In this document: positions 7,202-16,164 of the stretch, piece after piece
Layout: each line of letters starts with the position of its first letter
Numbering within the stretch: position 1 is the first letter of the stretch
Assembly (NCBI RefSeq): GCF_022288725.1
Contig: NZ_JAKNTA010000010.1
Coordinates: 15,184-79,183, forward strand
DNA: 64,000 nt
Source of the DNA: Kitasatospora sp. A2-31
GTDB lineage: Bacteria; Actinomycetota; Actinomycetes; Streptomycetales; Streptomycetaceae
Direction: 5' to 3'
Program-made: the position numbers and the translations under genes
The notes under the pieces: generated by a model
Databases searched by the model: none
What the model saw: the letters and a program-made list of their open reading frames with translations, nothing else
What the model was told of the DNA's origin: nothing

Positions 7202-8323
7202 ATGCAGAAGACCATCGCCATTATCGGAGCAGGACTGGGCGGGCTGACGCTCGCGCGGGTGCTTCAGGCTCACGGCGTCGCCGCGACGATCTACGAGGGT
7301 GAGGCTTCAGCGAAGGCCCGTGAGCAAGGCGGCCTGCTCGACATCCAGGTGGCAACCGGACAGGTGGCGCTTCGTGCAGCCGGTCTGTACGACGAGTTCC
7401 TCACTCTGGTCCGCCCGGGCGAGGATGCCAAGCGCGTGATGGACCGCCACGGCACCGTCCTGTTCGACATGCCGGCGGACCCCGGTTCGGCCCGTCCGGA
7501 GGTGGATCGTGGCGAACTGCGGCACCTGCTCATCCGCTCGCTGGCGCCCGGGACGATCAGGTGGGGTCACAAGCTCGCCTCGATCCGGCACCGTGTGGAG
7601 GGCGGCTACGACCTCACCTTCGCGGAGGGTTCCGCCGCGCGCGCCGACATCGTCGTCGGCGCGGACGGGGCCTGGTCGAAGGTGCGTCCGCTGCTCACCC
7701 CCGCCGAGCCCGTCTACAGCGGAACCCTCTTCATCGAGATCGCCCTCGCCTCGGGCGGCCGGGACTGCGGGGCGAGCGTGGCCGCGATCGGCAGCGGCAC
7801 GCTGATGGCGGTCGCGCCGGGCCGAGGCATCATCGCGCATCGCTACGCCGACGGGCGCGTTCGCGGATACGCGGCGCTGAACAAGCCCGAGGAGAGGATG
7901 AGGTCGATCGACTTCGGCGACCCGTCCGCCAGCCTCCGCCGACTTGCCGACGAGTTCCATGGCTGGTCGCCGCTGCTCACCGCATTGGTGACACAGAGCG
8001 ACGTGGAGCCGAGGCTCCGACCCATCCACGCCCTGCCCGTCGGGCTCACATGGGACAGGGTGCCCGGCGTGACGCTCGTGGGCGACGCCGCACATCTGAT
8101 GTCGCCCTTCGCCGGCGAGGGTGCGAACCTCGCCATGTACGACGGCGCGGACCTGGCGAGCAAGCTGGTTGAGCACCCCGACCTCGAGGTCGCGCTCACC
8201 GCCTACGAAGAGCGGCTGTTCCTGCGTAGTGGCGACGCCGCCAGCCGCTCGGCGCAGAACCTGGAGGTCTTCTTCGGCCAGGAAGCACCGCAGAGCGTGG
8301 TCACTCTGTTCGACCGCTCCTGA
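7202..8323 (+). CDS. TetX-like FAD-dependent monooxygenase
   Basis: 373-aa class A flavoprotein monooxygenase. The N-terminus has the FAD dinucleotide motif (IAIIGAGLGGLTLARVL), the middle VVGADGAWSKVRP, and the C-terminal third the second FAD motif (GVTLVGDAAHLMSPFAGEGANLA). GGLLDIQVATGQVALRAAGL and the closing helix containing SAQNLEVFF match the layout of Tet(X)-type tetracycline-inactivating enzymes. Such enzymes hydroxylate aromatic or polyketide substrates with NADPH and O2. Substrate cannot be read from sequence; antibiotic inactivation or a tailoring role are both open. The gene stands alone. Confidence 0.85.
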   Translation: MQKTIAIIGAGLGGLTLARVLQAHGVAATIYEGEASAKAREQGGLLDIQVATGQVALRAAGLYDEFLTLVRPGEDAKRVMDRHGTVLFDMPADPGSARPEVDRGELRHLLIRSLAPGTIRWGHKLASIRHRVEGGYDLTFAEGSAARADIVVGADGAWSKVRPLLTPAEPVYSGTLFIEIALASGGRDCGASVAAIGSGTLMAVAPGRGIIAHRYADGRVRGYAALNKPEERMRSIDFGDPSASLRRLADEFHGWSPLLTALVTQSDVEPRLRPIHALPVGLTWDRVPGVTLVGDAAHLMSPFAGEGANLAMYDGADLASKLVEHPDLEVALTAYEERLFLRSGDAASRSAQNLEVFFGQEAPQSVVTLFDRS

Positions 8324-8779
8324 CACCTCTCAGTCCGGATTCGCGATCTTGTGGCGGCCCGGAGCGGTGTCGGCGCCGGGCTCCGGCGTACCAGGGAAGG
8401 GACGTATGTGGTCCGCGGACAAGACGGTGGTCGGCTCGGGTGGCCCGCGTTCCCCCGCTCGGCTGTTCCCGAGGGGCCAGCAGACCTTCGACGGTCAGGA
8501 CCGCCCCTCCTTGAAGGTACGGGCGAGGCGCCGGCCGGACCGTTGAGCTCTCGCTGCCGATGAGCCGAGTCCTCAGCAGAAGCCTGTCTACCGACCGGAG
8601 ATGGTGGCCGCCCACAGGACAGTGACTCTGTGCATGAAGACGGACAGCACTCATCCATGAGTTCGGGAGTCGCTCGCCGTCCGCGCCGACTCGAAATCCT
8701 CGCGGGTTTGGACAGCACCTGACAGGCCGGTGAGCGGCTCCTGGGGCACGAGTGATGATCTTGGTTGGGGTCTGGCGGC
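8324..8779. other. Intergenic region, no gene recognised
   Basis: About 460 bp between the monooxygenase stop and the sigma-factor promoter. No frame has convincing coding bias, and no repeat or tRNA-like fold was seen. Confidence 0.4.
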
Positions 8780-8785
8780 TAGGGT
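8780..8785 (+). promoter_or_regulatory. Probable -10 box of the ECF sigma gene (leaderless)
   Basis: TAGGGT ends 7 bp before the GTG at 8793, so a transcript would begin at or next to the start codon. No ribosome binding site lies in between. Confidence 0.45.
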
Positions 8786-8792
8786 GGGGCCC

Positions 8793-9793
8793 GTGTCTGT
8801 GACCAAGGATCGTGATGACGTCGTCGAGCAGCTCGAACCGTTCCGGAGGGAGCTGATGGCGTACTGCTACCGGATGCTCGGTTCCGCGTTCGAAGCGGAG
8901 GATGCGGTGTGCAGGAGACGCTGGTCCGCGCGTGGTCGAAGTACTCGGGGTTCGAAGGGCGTTCGGCATTGCGGACGTGGCTGTACCGGATCGCGACGAA
9001 CGTGTGCCTGGACATGGCGCCGGCGGCGCAGCGGCGGGCCCGGCCGATGGATCTGACATCGCCGGTCGCGGCGTCCGCGCCGGACCTGACGCAGCTGGAG
9101 GAGAACATCTGGGTGGGACCGGTCCCCGACCGGCGGGTGTTGGGCGGCGATCCGGCCGAACTGGCCGTGGGCCGGGAGACCATTCGGCTGGCGTTCGTCA
9201 CGGCGCTGCAGAAGCTTCCGGCGCGACAGCGGGCGGTCCTGGTGCTGCGGGAGGTGCTGGCGTGGTCGGCGGCGGAGACCGCCGAGCTGCTCGACACGAC
9301 GGTCGCCTCGGTGAACAGCGCGCTGCAGCGGGCGCGCGCCACGCTGGCCGAGGGCGGCGGGATCCCGGTGAGCGACACGTACCAGCCGCTGGACGAGACG
9401 CAGCAGGCCCTGCTGGCTCGGTACGTCCAGGCGTTCGAGGCATTAGACATCGAGGGATTGAAGAAGCTCCTGCACGAGGACGCCGTGCTCAACATGCCGC
9501 CCTACCAGATGTGGGTGCGCGGCGCGGTCGAGCTGGGCGAGTGGTGGCTCGGCGCAGGCTGCGGCTGCCGCGGGTCGCGGCTGCTGGCGGTCGAGGCGAA
9601 CGGCTCACCTGCCTTCGCGCAATACCGGCCGGCCGAGGACAAGAACGGCTGGACGCCGTGGGGCATCACGGTGCTGGAGATCACCGACGGGCGGATCGCC
9701 GCCATGACCAACCACATGGACACCGAGCGGTTGTTCCCGCTGTGGGGCCTACCGATGCGGCTGCCGGCCACCGGCGCCTCCGCTGGTGTCTGA
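8793..9793 (+). pseudogene. SigJ-like ECF RNA polymerase sigma factor with SnoaL-like tail, frameshifted
   Basis: From GTG 8793 the frame gives DRDDVVEQLEPFRRELMAYCYRMLGSAFEAEDAV (sigma region 2). The next frame continues QETLVRAWSKYSGFEGRSALRTWLYRIATNVCLDM, then region 4 (LPARQRAVLVLREVLAWSAAETAELLDT) and a SnoaL/NTF2-like C-terminal domain (ARYVQAFEALDIEGLKKLL). Continuity is restored by removing two bases (TG) at 8908-8911. As written, no full sigma factor can be made; a product starting at 8909 would lack most of region 2. Sigma factors of this type carry an NTF2-like tail that modulates activity. Confidence 0.8.
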
Positions 9794-10102
9794 GGGGTCC
9801 TCGCACCGCAGCGCCTCGGCCGGGCCGGTCAGCACCAGCAGCAGCCGCAGGCGCTGACCGGCCCCGCGTAGGAGGAGATCGGCGACGGCCCGCCGGGCGA
9901 CCAGGCTCAGGCGGGCCAGCCGGTCGAGGTCGGCGCGACCGGGTGCCGTCAGGGATGCGACCTCGCAGACCACGAGCCGGATATCGGACTGCTCGGCGAG
10001 CAGCCCGGCCACGTGCTCGGGCAGGTGCTCGGGCAGGTGCTCGGGCAGGGCCGGGCCTTCGCCCGGAAGGACCGGAGGCACGGGGAACAGCAGCGTCTTC
10101 AC
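9749..10102 (-). CDS. STAS-like (anti-anti-sigma fold) protein
   Basis: About 117 aa. The central part (IRLVVCEVASLTAPGRADLD, then LARLSLVARRAVADLLLRGAG and LLLVLTGPAEAL) matches the strand-helix pattern and final LTG..E of small Streptomyces STAS-domain proteins. The usual phosphorylatable Ser before the helix is not obvious. A 12-bp tandem repeat near the 5' end encodes PEH-LPEH-LPEH. It is convergent with, and overlaps by 45 bp, the ECF sigma gene, which may be coincidental. Family assignment is moderate. Confidence 0.55.
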   Translation of the reverse strand: MKTLLFPVPPVLPGEGPALPEHLPEHLPEHVAGLLAEQSDIRLVVCEVASLTAPGRADLDRLARLSLVARRAVADLLLRGAGQRLRLLLVLTGPAEALRCEDPSDTSGGAGGRQPHR

Positions 10103-10259
10103 ACCTACTGGGGCTGCCTGACGGTGCGCGACTCATCGGCAGCCACGGCCGCCGGAAGAAGATCTTCAAAGATTTTCGCCGCGACCGATGAGTCCGCGGG
10201 CAGTGCCCCGTCTGACCGGGTGAGAGCGACCGACACCCGAGCAGCACAGGGAGCGCCCC

Positions 10260-10820
10260 ATGAGGAAGATCACCGCCGGACTGTTCATCGCCGCCGACGG
10301 CGTCGTGGAGAGCCCGCACGAGTGGCACTTCCCCTACTTCAACGACGAGATGGGCGCGGCCGTGACCGCGCAGCTCGGCGCGGCCGACACCGTGCTGTTC
10401 GGCCGCGTCACCTACGAGACCTTCGCCGGCGCCTGGCCGGAGAGGGAGACCGCGGGCGGCGAGGACGCACCGATGGCCAAGGCGCTCGGCGACGCCCGCA
10501 AGATCGTCGTCTCCCGCTCGGAGCTGAAGTTCACCTGGCGCAACTCAGAGCAGCTCAAGGGCGACCTGGTCGAGACCGTCACCGAGCTGAAGCAGGAGAA
10601 CGGCGGCCCGATCGGGATCTCGGGCTCGATCTCGGTGGTGCGCGCCCTGCTGGCCGCCGCACTGATCGACGAACTGCACCTGTTCGTCCACCCGATCGCG
10701 ATCGGCAAGGGCCTGCGCCTGTTCGACGAGACCGCCGACCCGGTCCGGCTCAAGCTCCTGGACAGCACCGCCTTCACCACCGGTGTGCTGCACACCGTCT
10801 ACGGCCCGGCCGACAACTGA
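10260..10820 (+). CDS. Dihydrofolate reductase-family (RibD C-terminal-like) protein
   Basis: 186 aa: MRKITAGLFIAADGVVESP start, TVLFGRVTYETFAGAWP, IVVSRSELKF, IGISGSISVVRALLAAALIDELHLFVHPIAIGKGLRLF. This is the DHFR-like fold of the RibD_C/YwjB group (PF01872), which bind NADPH; many are not true DHFRs and have unknown substrates. Start ATG with AGGGAG upstream. It heads a small run of same-strand genes with the DUF4287 protein and the hydrolase. Confidence 0.85.
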   Translation: MRKITAGLFIAADGVVESPHEWHFPYFNDEMGAAVTAQLGAADTVLFGRVTYETFAGAWPERETAGGEDAPMAKALGDARKIVVSRSELKFTWRNSEQLKGDLVETVTELKQENGGPIGISGSISVVRALLAAALIDELHLFVHPIAIGKGLRLFDETADPVRLKLLDSTAFTTGVLHTVYGPADN

Positions 10821-10852
10821 CCCGACCCCCTCTCAACGACCAGGAGCTCCGG

Positions 10853-11065
10853 ATGACCAGCCCCGCCAAGGGCCCCGCCACCTACTTCCCCTCCATCGAG
10901 CAGAAGTACGGCCGACCGATCAGCCACTGGCAGGACCTGATCCGCTCTTCACCGCTGACCGGGCACATGGAGCTCGTCGCCTGGCTGAAGACCGTGCACG
11001 GCCTGGGCCACGGCCACGCCAACGCCCGGGTTGTTTATGCCCTCGCCGAGAACACCACCCGCTGA
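10853..11065 (+). CDS. DUF4287 domain protein
   Basis: 70 aa. The segment FPSIEQKYGRPISHWQDLI followed by MELVAWLKTVHGLGHGHANA is the hallmark of the DUF4287 family. It begins 32 bp after the DHFR-like gene with a GGAG site, so it is probably co-transcribed. Its biochemical function is not established. Confidence 0.85.
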   Translation: MTSPAKGPATYFPSIEQKYGRPISHWQDLIRSSPLTGHMELVAWLKTVHGLGHGHANARVVYALAENTTR

Positions 11066-11089
11066 CCCACCCGAGAAGGACTCCTCCCC

Positions 11090-11882
11090 ATGACCAGCAT
11101 CGTCTCCGCCGACGGCACCACCCATCGCCCACACCGTCACCGGAAGCGGGCCGGCCGTCGTCTTCGTGGACGGCGCCCTGTGCCACCGGGCCTTCGGGCC
11201 CTCCCAGGCGGTCGCCGAGCAGCTTGCCGCGCACCACACCGTCTACACCTACGACCGCCGCGGCCGCGGCGCCAGCGGCGACACCGCGCCCTACGCCGTA
11301 GAACGGGAGGTCGAGGACCTGGCCGCCGTGATCGCCGCCGCTGGCGGGCGGGCGGCGGTCGTCGGCATCTCCTCCGGCGCTGCACTGGCTCTACACGCCG
11401 CCACCCGGGACATCGGGATCACCCACGTCGGCGTGTACGAGCCGCCGTTCAGCACCGAGGACGCGCAACGCGCACGCTTCACCGACTACGCGACCGGCCT
11501 GGCCGCGGACCTCGCCGAGGAGCGCCGCGGCGAAGCGGTCAGCCGGTTCATGGCCTTCGTCGGCGCGCCGGGGCCGACGGTCGAGCAGCTGCGCAGCTCG
11601 CCGGTGTGGCCCGCGTTCGAGGAGGTGGCGCCCACTCTGGCCTATGACGCCGCGGTCCTCGACGCCGGAGTCGGCGCGAGCGTCCCGGCCGGCGCGCTGG
11701 CCAAGATCACCGTGCCCGTCCTCGTCCTCGACGGCGGCGCGAGCCCCGAACTGCTGCGCGCCCCGGCCCGCGCGGTGGCCGCCGCAGTTCCCAGCGCCGA
11801 GTACCGGAGCCTCCCGGACCAGACTCATGAGGTCGCAGCCGACGTCCTGGCCCCGGCCCTGGTGAAGTTCTTCGCGTCCTGA
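11090..11882 (+). pseudogene. Alpha/beta hydrolase, frameshifted near the N-terminus
   Basis: From ATG 11090 (MTSIVSADGTT) the frame breaks at about 11121-11123, where one extra C in ACCACCC shifts the reading. The next frame carries the whole fold: IAHTVTGSGPAVVFVDGALCHR, oxyanion-loop and lid region, nucleophile elbow VVGISSGAALAL (Ser), PVLVLDGG, and a terminal LPDQTHEV (His). Removing one C gives a full protein of about 263 aa. A shortened product from an internal GTG is conceivable. It follows the DUF4287 gene by 24 bp. Confidence 0.75.
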
Positions 11883-12052
11883 CCGTCTGCCCCAGGACGC
11901 GCTGTCGCTTCTCGTGAACATCGAACAGGGAACCCTCGAGCTGCCTCCCGAAGTCGTGAACATCTGTTGTCGAAACTCATGAACAAAGCCAGGGCAGGAT
12001 CAAGGCCTACAGCTGGTACTAGGTTCACCATGAGATCGGGTACAGGTTTCAT

Positions 12053-12087
12053 GGCACCGTCGTCTTGCGGTGCCCTAGCGTGGTGCC
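12053..12087 (+). promoter_or_regulatory. Inverted repeat and leaderless -10 box before the sensor kinase
   Basis: GGCACCG (12053-12059) and CGGTGCC (12068-12074) form a 7-bp inverted repeat with an 8-base centre, just upstream of TAGCGT (12076-12081), which lies 6 bp from ATG 12088. The layout suits a leaderless promoter with an operator over the -35/-10 spacer. Upstream, TCGTGAACATC occurs twice (11912-11922 and 11954-11964). Confidence 0.45.
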
Positions 12088-13332
12088 ATGACGATTCCAG
12101 CGGGGCTGAGACGGTCGGCCCTTCGGGCACGGCGGGACACCGGCTTTCTGGCCGCCGGTGTGCTGCCGCACCTGGCGCTGGTGCCCGTGTGGGCCTGGGC
12201 GGCGGCGACTACCGCCAGGACGGGGAACTGGCTCCTCACGGTTTCCGTGTCGGCCTTCCTGGTCCTGCTCGGCAGTCCGGTGCTGACGGCCGTTCAGCGG
12301 GCCCGCTACCGGGTGCTCATCGGCGTGGACGTCCCCCGGCTCACCCCCACCGCGCCGGAGCAACGGACGTGGGCCTCGACCGCCCGGTGGCTCGCGGCGA
12401 CGCGGCCTTGGCGCAAGATCGGTTACCACCTCGTGCTGGGCCCGCTGCTCGCGCTGCTTGAGCTGTTGGTGCTCGCGGTGGCAGCGGCGTGCCTGGCGGG
12501 CGTCATCGCCTACGCCTGGTCATGGGCGCTGCCCACCGGAATCCGCCAGGACTGGTTCGGCTACCTGACCCAGCTGCCGGCATACACGGCGGCTGGACTC
12601 CTCCTGCTGTGCGCCCTGCCCTGGACCGCGCGGGCCGTGGCCCGGGCCGAGGCGCGGCTGGCGTTGGGCCTGCTCGGGCCCAGCCGGGCGCAGCGGCTCC
12701 AGGAGCGGGTCGATCAGCTGGCCGTGAGCCGGACCGACTTGATCGAGGCCGTCGACGCGGAGCGCCGCCGGATCGAGCGCGACCTGCACGACGGCACCCA
12801 GCAGCGGTTGGTGTCTCTCGCGGTCAACCTGGGTCTGGCCGTTGCCACCCGCCCGGACCTGCCTGACGCCCGCGAGGTGATCGCGAGAGCGCACCTGGAG
12901 GCGAAGGAGGCGATAGCCGAACTCAACGACCTGGTGCGGGGGCTGCACCCTGCCGTGCTCGAAGACCGGGGTCTGGACGCGGCGTTGTCCGGGCTGGCTG
13001 CCCGCGCCCCCCTGCCGGTGCGGCTGCGGGTCGATCTGGAGGAGCGACTGGCGCCCAGCGTGGAGTCGGTCGCGTATTTCGTGATCTCGGAGGCTCTGAC
13101 CAATGCGACGAAGCACGCCCACGCGATGCGTGCAGAGGTGACGGTCCGCCAGGTAGGCGAGGTGCTGCGAGTGCGTGTTACCGACGACGGGCTGGGCGGT
13201 GCCGACGCCGACGCCGGCACGGGGCTGGCCGGACTGGCCAAGCGGGTCGGCTCCCTCGACGGGGCCTTCCACGTCAGCAGTCCCGTCGGCGGGCCCACCA
13301 CCGTCACCGCGGAGCTGCCGTGCGCGCGGTGA
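12088..13332 (+). CDS. NarL-type sensor histidine kinase
   Basis: 414 aa. The N-terminal half is a membrane sensor with about four hydrophobic segments (for example LAAGVLPHLALVPVWAW, PAYTAAGLLLLCALPW). A dimerisation/phosphoacceptor region (ERRRIERDLHDGTQQRLVSLAV, His in DLHDG) and an ATPase domain (SEALTNATKHAH; VRVTDDGLGGADADAGTGLAGL) follow. The stop overlaps the next gene by 13 bp, so it is coupled to its response regulator. The stimulus is unknown. Confidence 0.92.
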   Translation: MTIPAGLRRSALRARRDTGFLAAGVLPHLALVPVWAWAAATTARTGNWLLTVSVSAFLVLLGSPVLTAVQRARYRVLIGVDVPRLTPTAPEQRTWASTARWLAATRPWRKIGYHLVLGPLLALLELLVLAVAAACLAGVIAYAWSWALPTGIRQDWFGYLTQLPAYTAAGLLLLCALPWTARAVARAEARLALGLLGPSRAQRLQERVDQLAVSRTDLIEAVDAERRRIERDLHDGTQQRLVSLAVNLGLAVATRPDLPDAREVIARAHLEAKEAIAELNDLVRGLHPAVLEDRGLDAALSGLAARAPLPVRLRVDLEERLAPSVESVAYFVISEALTNATKHAHAMRAEVTVRQVGEVLRVRVTDDGLGGADADAGTGLAGLAKRVGSLDGAFHVSSPVGGPTTVTAELPCAR

Positions 13333-13970
13333 TCGCCGAGGATTCGGTGTTGTTGCGGGTCGGCCTGATCAAGGTGCTGGAGATGGGCGGGTTCCATGTC
13401 GCCGCGGAAGCCGGTGATGCGGAGGGGCTGTTGGCGGCGGTGGCGGAGCACCGGCCCGACCTTGCCTTGATCGACGTCCGGATGCCGCCCGGCTTCACCG
13501 ACGAGGGGGTGCGGGCGGCGATGGAGATCCGTCGGCGCTGGCCGGGGACGCCGGTGGTGCTGCTCTCGCAGTACGTGGAGGAGCGGTACGCGGCTGACCT
13601 GCTGTCTGCGAACACCAGCGGTGTGGGCTACCTGCTCAAGCAGCGGGTCGCCGATGTCGCCGACTTCGTGGCGGCGGTCCGGCGGGTGGCGGACGGGGGC
13701 ACGGCCCTGGATCCGCAGGTCGTCGCCCAGTTGCTGCTGCGGCGCGACAGCGATCCGCTCGCGCGGCTGACCCCCCGCGAACGGGAGGTGCTCGGCCTGA
13801 TGGCCGAGGGCCGCTCCAATGCCGGCATCGCGCAGGCGCTGGTGGTCAGCGAGAGCGCCGTGGCGAAGCACATCAACAACATCTTCGCCAAGCTCGACCT
13901 GCCCGTGGTCGACGCGGACCACCGCCGCGTCCTGGCCGTGCTGCGGTTCCTCGGAGCGTCCCGGGCCTGA
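13320..13970 (+). CDS. NarL/FixJ-family response regulator
   Basis: 216 aa from a GTG inside the kinase 3' end. Receiver domain: VIAEDSVLLRVGL acidic pocket, phospho-Asp in LALIDVRMPPG, Lys in YLLKQRV. C-terminal LuxR-type helix-turn-helix: LTPREREVLGLMAEGRSNAGIAQALVVSESAVAKHINNIF. It is the cognate partner of the upstream kinase; targets are unknown. Confidence 0.92.
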   Translation: MRAVIAEDSVLLRVGLIKVLEMGGFHVAAEAGDAEGLLAAVAEHRPDLALIDVRMPPGFTDEGVRAAMEIRRRWPGTPVVLLSQYVEERYAADLLSANTSGVGYLLKQRVADVADFVAAVRRVADGGTALDPQVVAQLLLRRDSDPLARLTPREREVLGLMAEGRSNAGIAQALVVSESAVAKHINNIFAKLDLPVVDADHRRVLAVLRFLGASRA

Positions 13971-14382
13971 CCTTCCCATCCGTGATCACGATCTACGGGA
14001 GATGGGACGCCGACGAGATCCGCCACGACCTGCAGGCCTGCGTCGCCGAACACCTCGGCGCCGACGACGGCGTCCTGATCACCCCCTGGAGAAGGCAGAC
14101 CGTCCGCGTCACGCGGGGTCGTGGAGCGGGATGCCAGCCCGCGAGGGTACCGCTCTGCCCTGGCGCCGGGCCGTCCGACGACGGCCTGGCACCAGGGCCC
14201 ACGGCTGCGAGGCCTGCCCCTGACGTCCCGGATCAGGCCCGGAACGCCACACGCTGCCGGGTGTGCGGACCTTGTCGCCGGGTCAGATGCGGAAGGGCCG
14301 AATCCGCTGCGACCGTCTCCGGCCGCGTTGTGCGATCTTCCACTGCTCATGACGAAATCGGCGGCCCTGCCATGAAACGGCG
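13971..14382 (+). other. Intergenic region with an unassigned short frame
   Basis: A frame from GTG 13982 starts well (MITIYGRWDADEIRHDLQAC, VAEHLGADDGVLITPW) and has coding-like bias for about 40 codons, then loses it. It may be the 5' remnant of a gene. I do not recognise it, and there is no good ribosome binding site. Confidence 0.3.
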
Positions 14383-16164
14383 GTGTCCGGGCAGACGGGG
14401 CTCGTGACTACAGGGGTATGGCATCCGCTCCGAACGATCGCGCCGGCACTGGTGACCCAGACGGTGCTCATGGTCCTGGTCGGCCTCACGCTCACCCATC
14501 CGCCGCTGCACCTCTGGCGGCCGGGGGAGAACGGCCTCACCGACCGGCTCGCGGCGGGCCGCGAGCCCGCCCTCGACAACGTCACCGCGTGGCTCTCGAT
14601 CCTCGCCAGCACCGGGGTCGTGGTGGCCGTGGCGGGCGTCGCGGTGCTGGCGCTGCTGGTCGGGTCCCGCCGGCGGTGGCGGGAGGCGGCCTTCCTCGGT
14701 GGCGCGGTCGCCGCCCAGTCCGCCGTCTTCCTGCTGGTCACCCTGTGCGTCGACCGGCCCCGCCCGACTGCGCCGCCCCTCGACACCGCGCCGCCGACTT
14801 CCAGCTTCCCGTCCGGCCACGTCGGCGCGGCGGTCGCGCTGTACGGCGGGCTGGCCGTCCTCGCGGCGTTGCGCGTGCGGGGACGGCTGCGGCCGCTGCT
14901 CTGCGTCCTGGCGGCGCTGTTGCCGGTCCTGGTCGCGTTCAGCCGGCTGTACCGCGGCATGCACCACCCGACCGACGTCCTGGCCGGGCTGGCGAACGGT
15001 GGTACCACGCTCTGGATCATGTGGCGGGCCTTCCTCGCCGACCGCGGGCGGAGCACGCCGAGTGCCGGGGCCGACCGCGCGCCCGTCGGGTCCGACCGCG
15101 CGTCCGTCGGCCGGGCGGTCGTGGTCTACAACCCCGTACTGGTGGACGACGACACCCTCGGGCGGATCGACCGCGTCCTCGCCGAGCGCGGCTGGGCGGC
15201 ACCGACCAGAACCGCCACCAGCGTGGACGACCCCGGCCGGGGCGCCGCGGCGGACGCCGTGACCGCCGGGGCCGACCTGGTGGTGGCCTGCGGTGGAGAC
15301 GGCACGGTGACGGCCTGCTCGCACGCCCTCGCCGGGACGGGCGTCGCCCTGGCGATCGCCCCCTGCGGCACCGGCAACCTGCTCGCGCGCAACCTGGGCC
15401 TGCCCTCGGACCCGGCGCGGGCGCTGGCGGACGCCCTCGACGGCGGCCCCCGCCGGATCGACCTGGCCCTGGCCGACGGGGACGGCATCCCCGCGACGGT
15501 GGTCAGCGCCATGGCCGGCATCGGCCTCGACGCCGCGACGATGGCCGACACCAGCCGCAGCGCGAAGGACCGCCTCGGCTGGCCCGCCTACCTGCCCCCG
15601 CTGGTCCGCCACCTCGGCGACCGCCGGATGCGGCTCACCATCACCCTGGACGACGGCCGCCCCATCCACCGGCGGGCCGCGATGGCCCTAATCGGCAACG
15701 TCGGCGCACTCCAGGGCGGGATCCGACTGCTGCCCGGCGCCCGGCCGGACGACGGCCTGCTCGACCTCGTGCTCCTCCACCCGCGTGGCCTCGCCGGCTG
15801 GTCCGCAGCGGCGGCGCGGCTGCTCACAGGGAGGGTCGCCCCGGGGGGCGGGGCCGCGCCGTTCGAACACTTCCAGGCCCGGCGGATCCACCTCACCGCC
15901 GACGGCGACCAGCCCCGCGAGCTCGACGGGGAGTCGCTGCCACCGGGCCGCACCCTGCGCCTGGCCGTCCGGCCCGCCGCCCTACTGGTCCACACACCGT
16001 CGGGTGACGGGTCCCCGGTCGACCGGTCCCCGGAGGGCGAATCCCCGTGCGGCGAATCCCCGCTGGACGAGCCCCCGCTGGACGGGCCCCCGGTCGCCGC
16101 ACCCGAGGGCGACGACCCCCGGCGGGCCGGGACGAAGCCCGTCCCGGCCGAACGGAGCGCCTGA
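14383..16164 (+). CDS. PAP2 phosphatase-diacylglycerol kinase fusion
   Basis: 593 aa from GTG 14383; GTG 14404 is an alternative. Residues about 10-210 are a membrane PAP2 phosphatase (SFPSGHVGAAVAL; SRLYRGMHHPTDVLAG). Residues about 225-530 are a DAGK/LCB5-type lipid kinase (VVACGGDGTVTACSHALAG; IAPCGTGNLLARNLG; ALIGNVGALQGGIRLLPGA). The C-terminal 60 residues are a low-complexity SPxDxSP/GES repeat. One chain could dephosphorylate one lipid phosphate and phosphorylate another lipid at the membrane. The stop overlaps the YihY gene by 1 bp. Confidence 0.88.
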   Translation: MSGQTGLVTTGVWHPLRTIAPALVTQTVLMVLVGLTLTHPPLHLWRPGENGLTDRLAAGREPALDNVTAWLSILASTGVVVAVAGVAVLALLVGSRRRWREAAFLGGAVAAQSAVFLLVTLCVDRPRPTAPPLDTAPPTSSFPSGHVGAAVALYGGLAVLAALRVRGRLRPLLCVLAALLPVLVAFSRLYRGMHHPTDVLAGLANGGTTLWIMWRAFLADRGRSTPSAGADRAPVGSDRASVGRAVVVYNPVLVDDDTLGRIDRVLAERGWAAPTRTATSVDDPGRGAAADAVTAGADLVVACGGDGTVTACSHALAGTGVALAIAPCGTGNLLARNLGLPSDPARALADALDGGPRRIDLALADGDGIPATVVSAMAGIGLDAATMADTSRSAKDRLGWPAYLPPLVRHLGDRRMRLTITLDDGRPIHRRAAMALIGNVGALQGGIRLLPGARPDDGLLDLVLLHPRGLAGWSAAAARLLTGRVAPGGGAAPFEHFQARRIHLTADGDQPRELDGESLPPGRTLRLAVRPAALLVHTPSGDGSPVDRSPEGESPCGESPLDEPPLDGPPVAAPEGDDPRRAGTKPVPAERSA

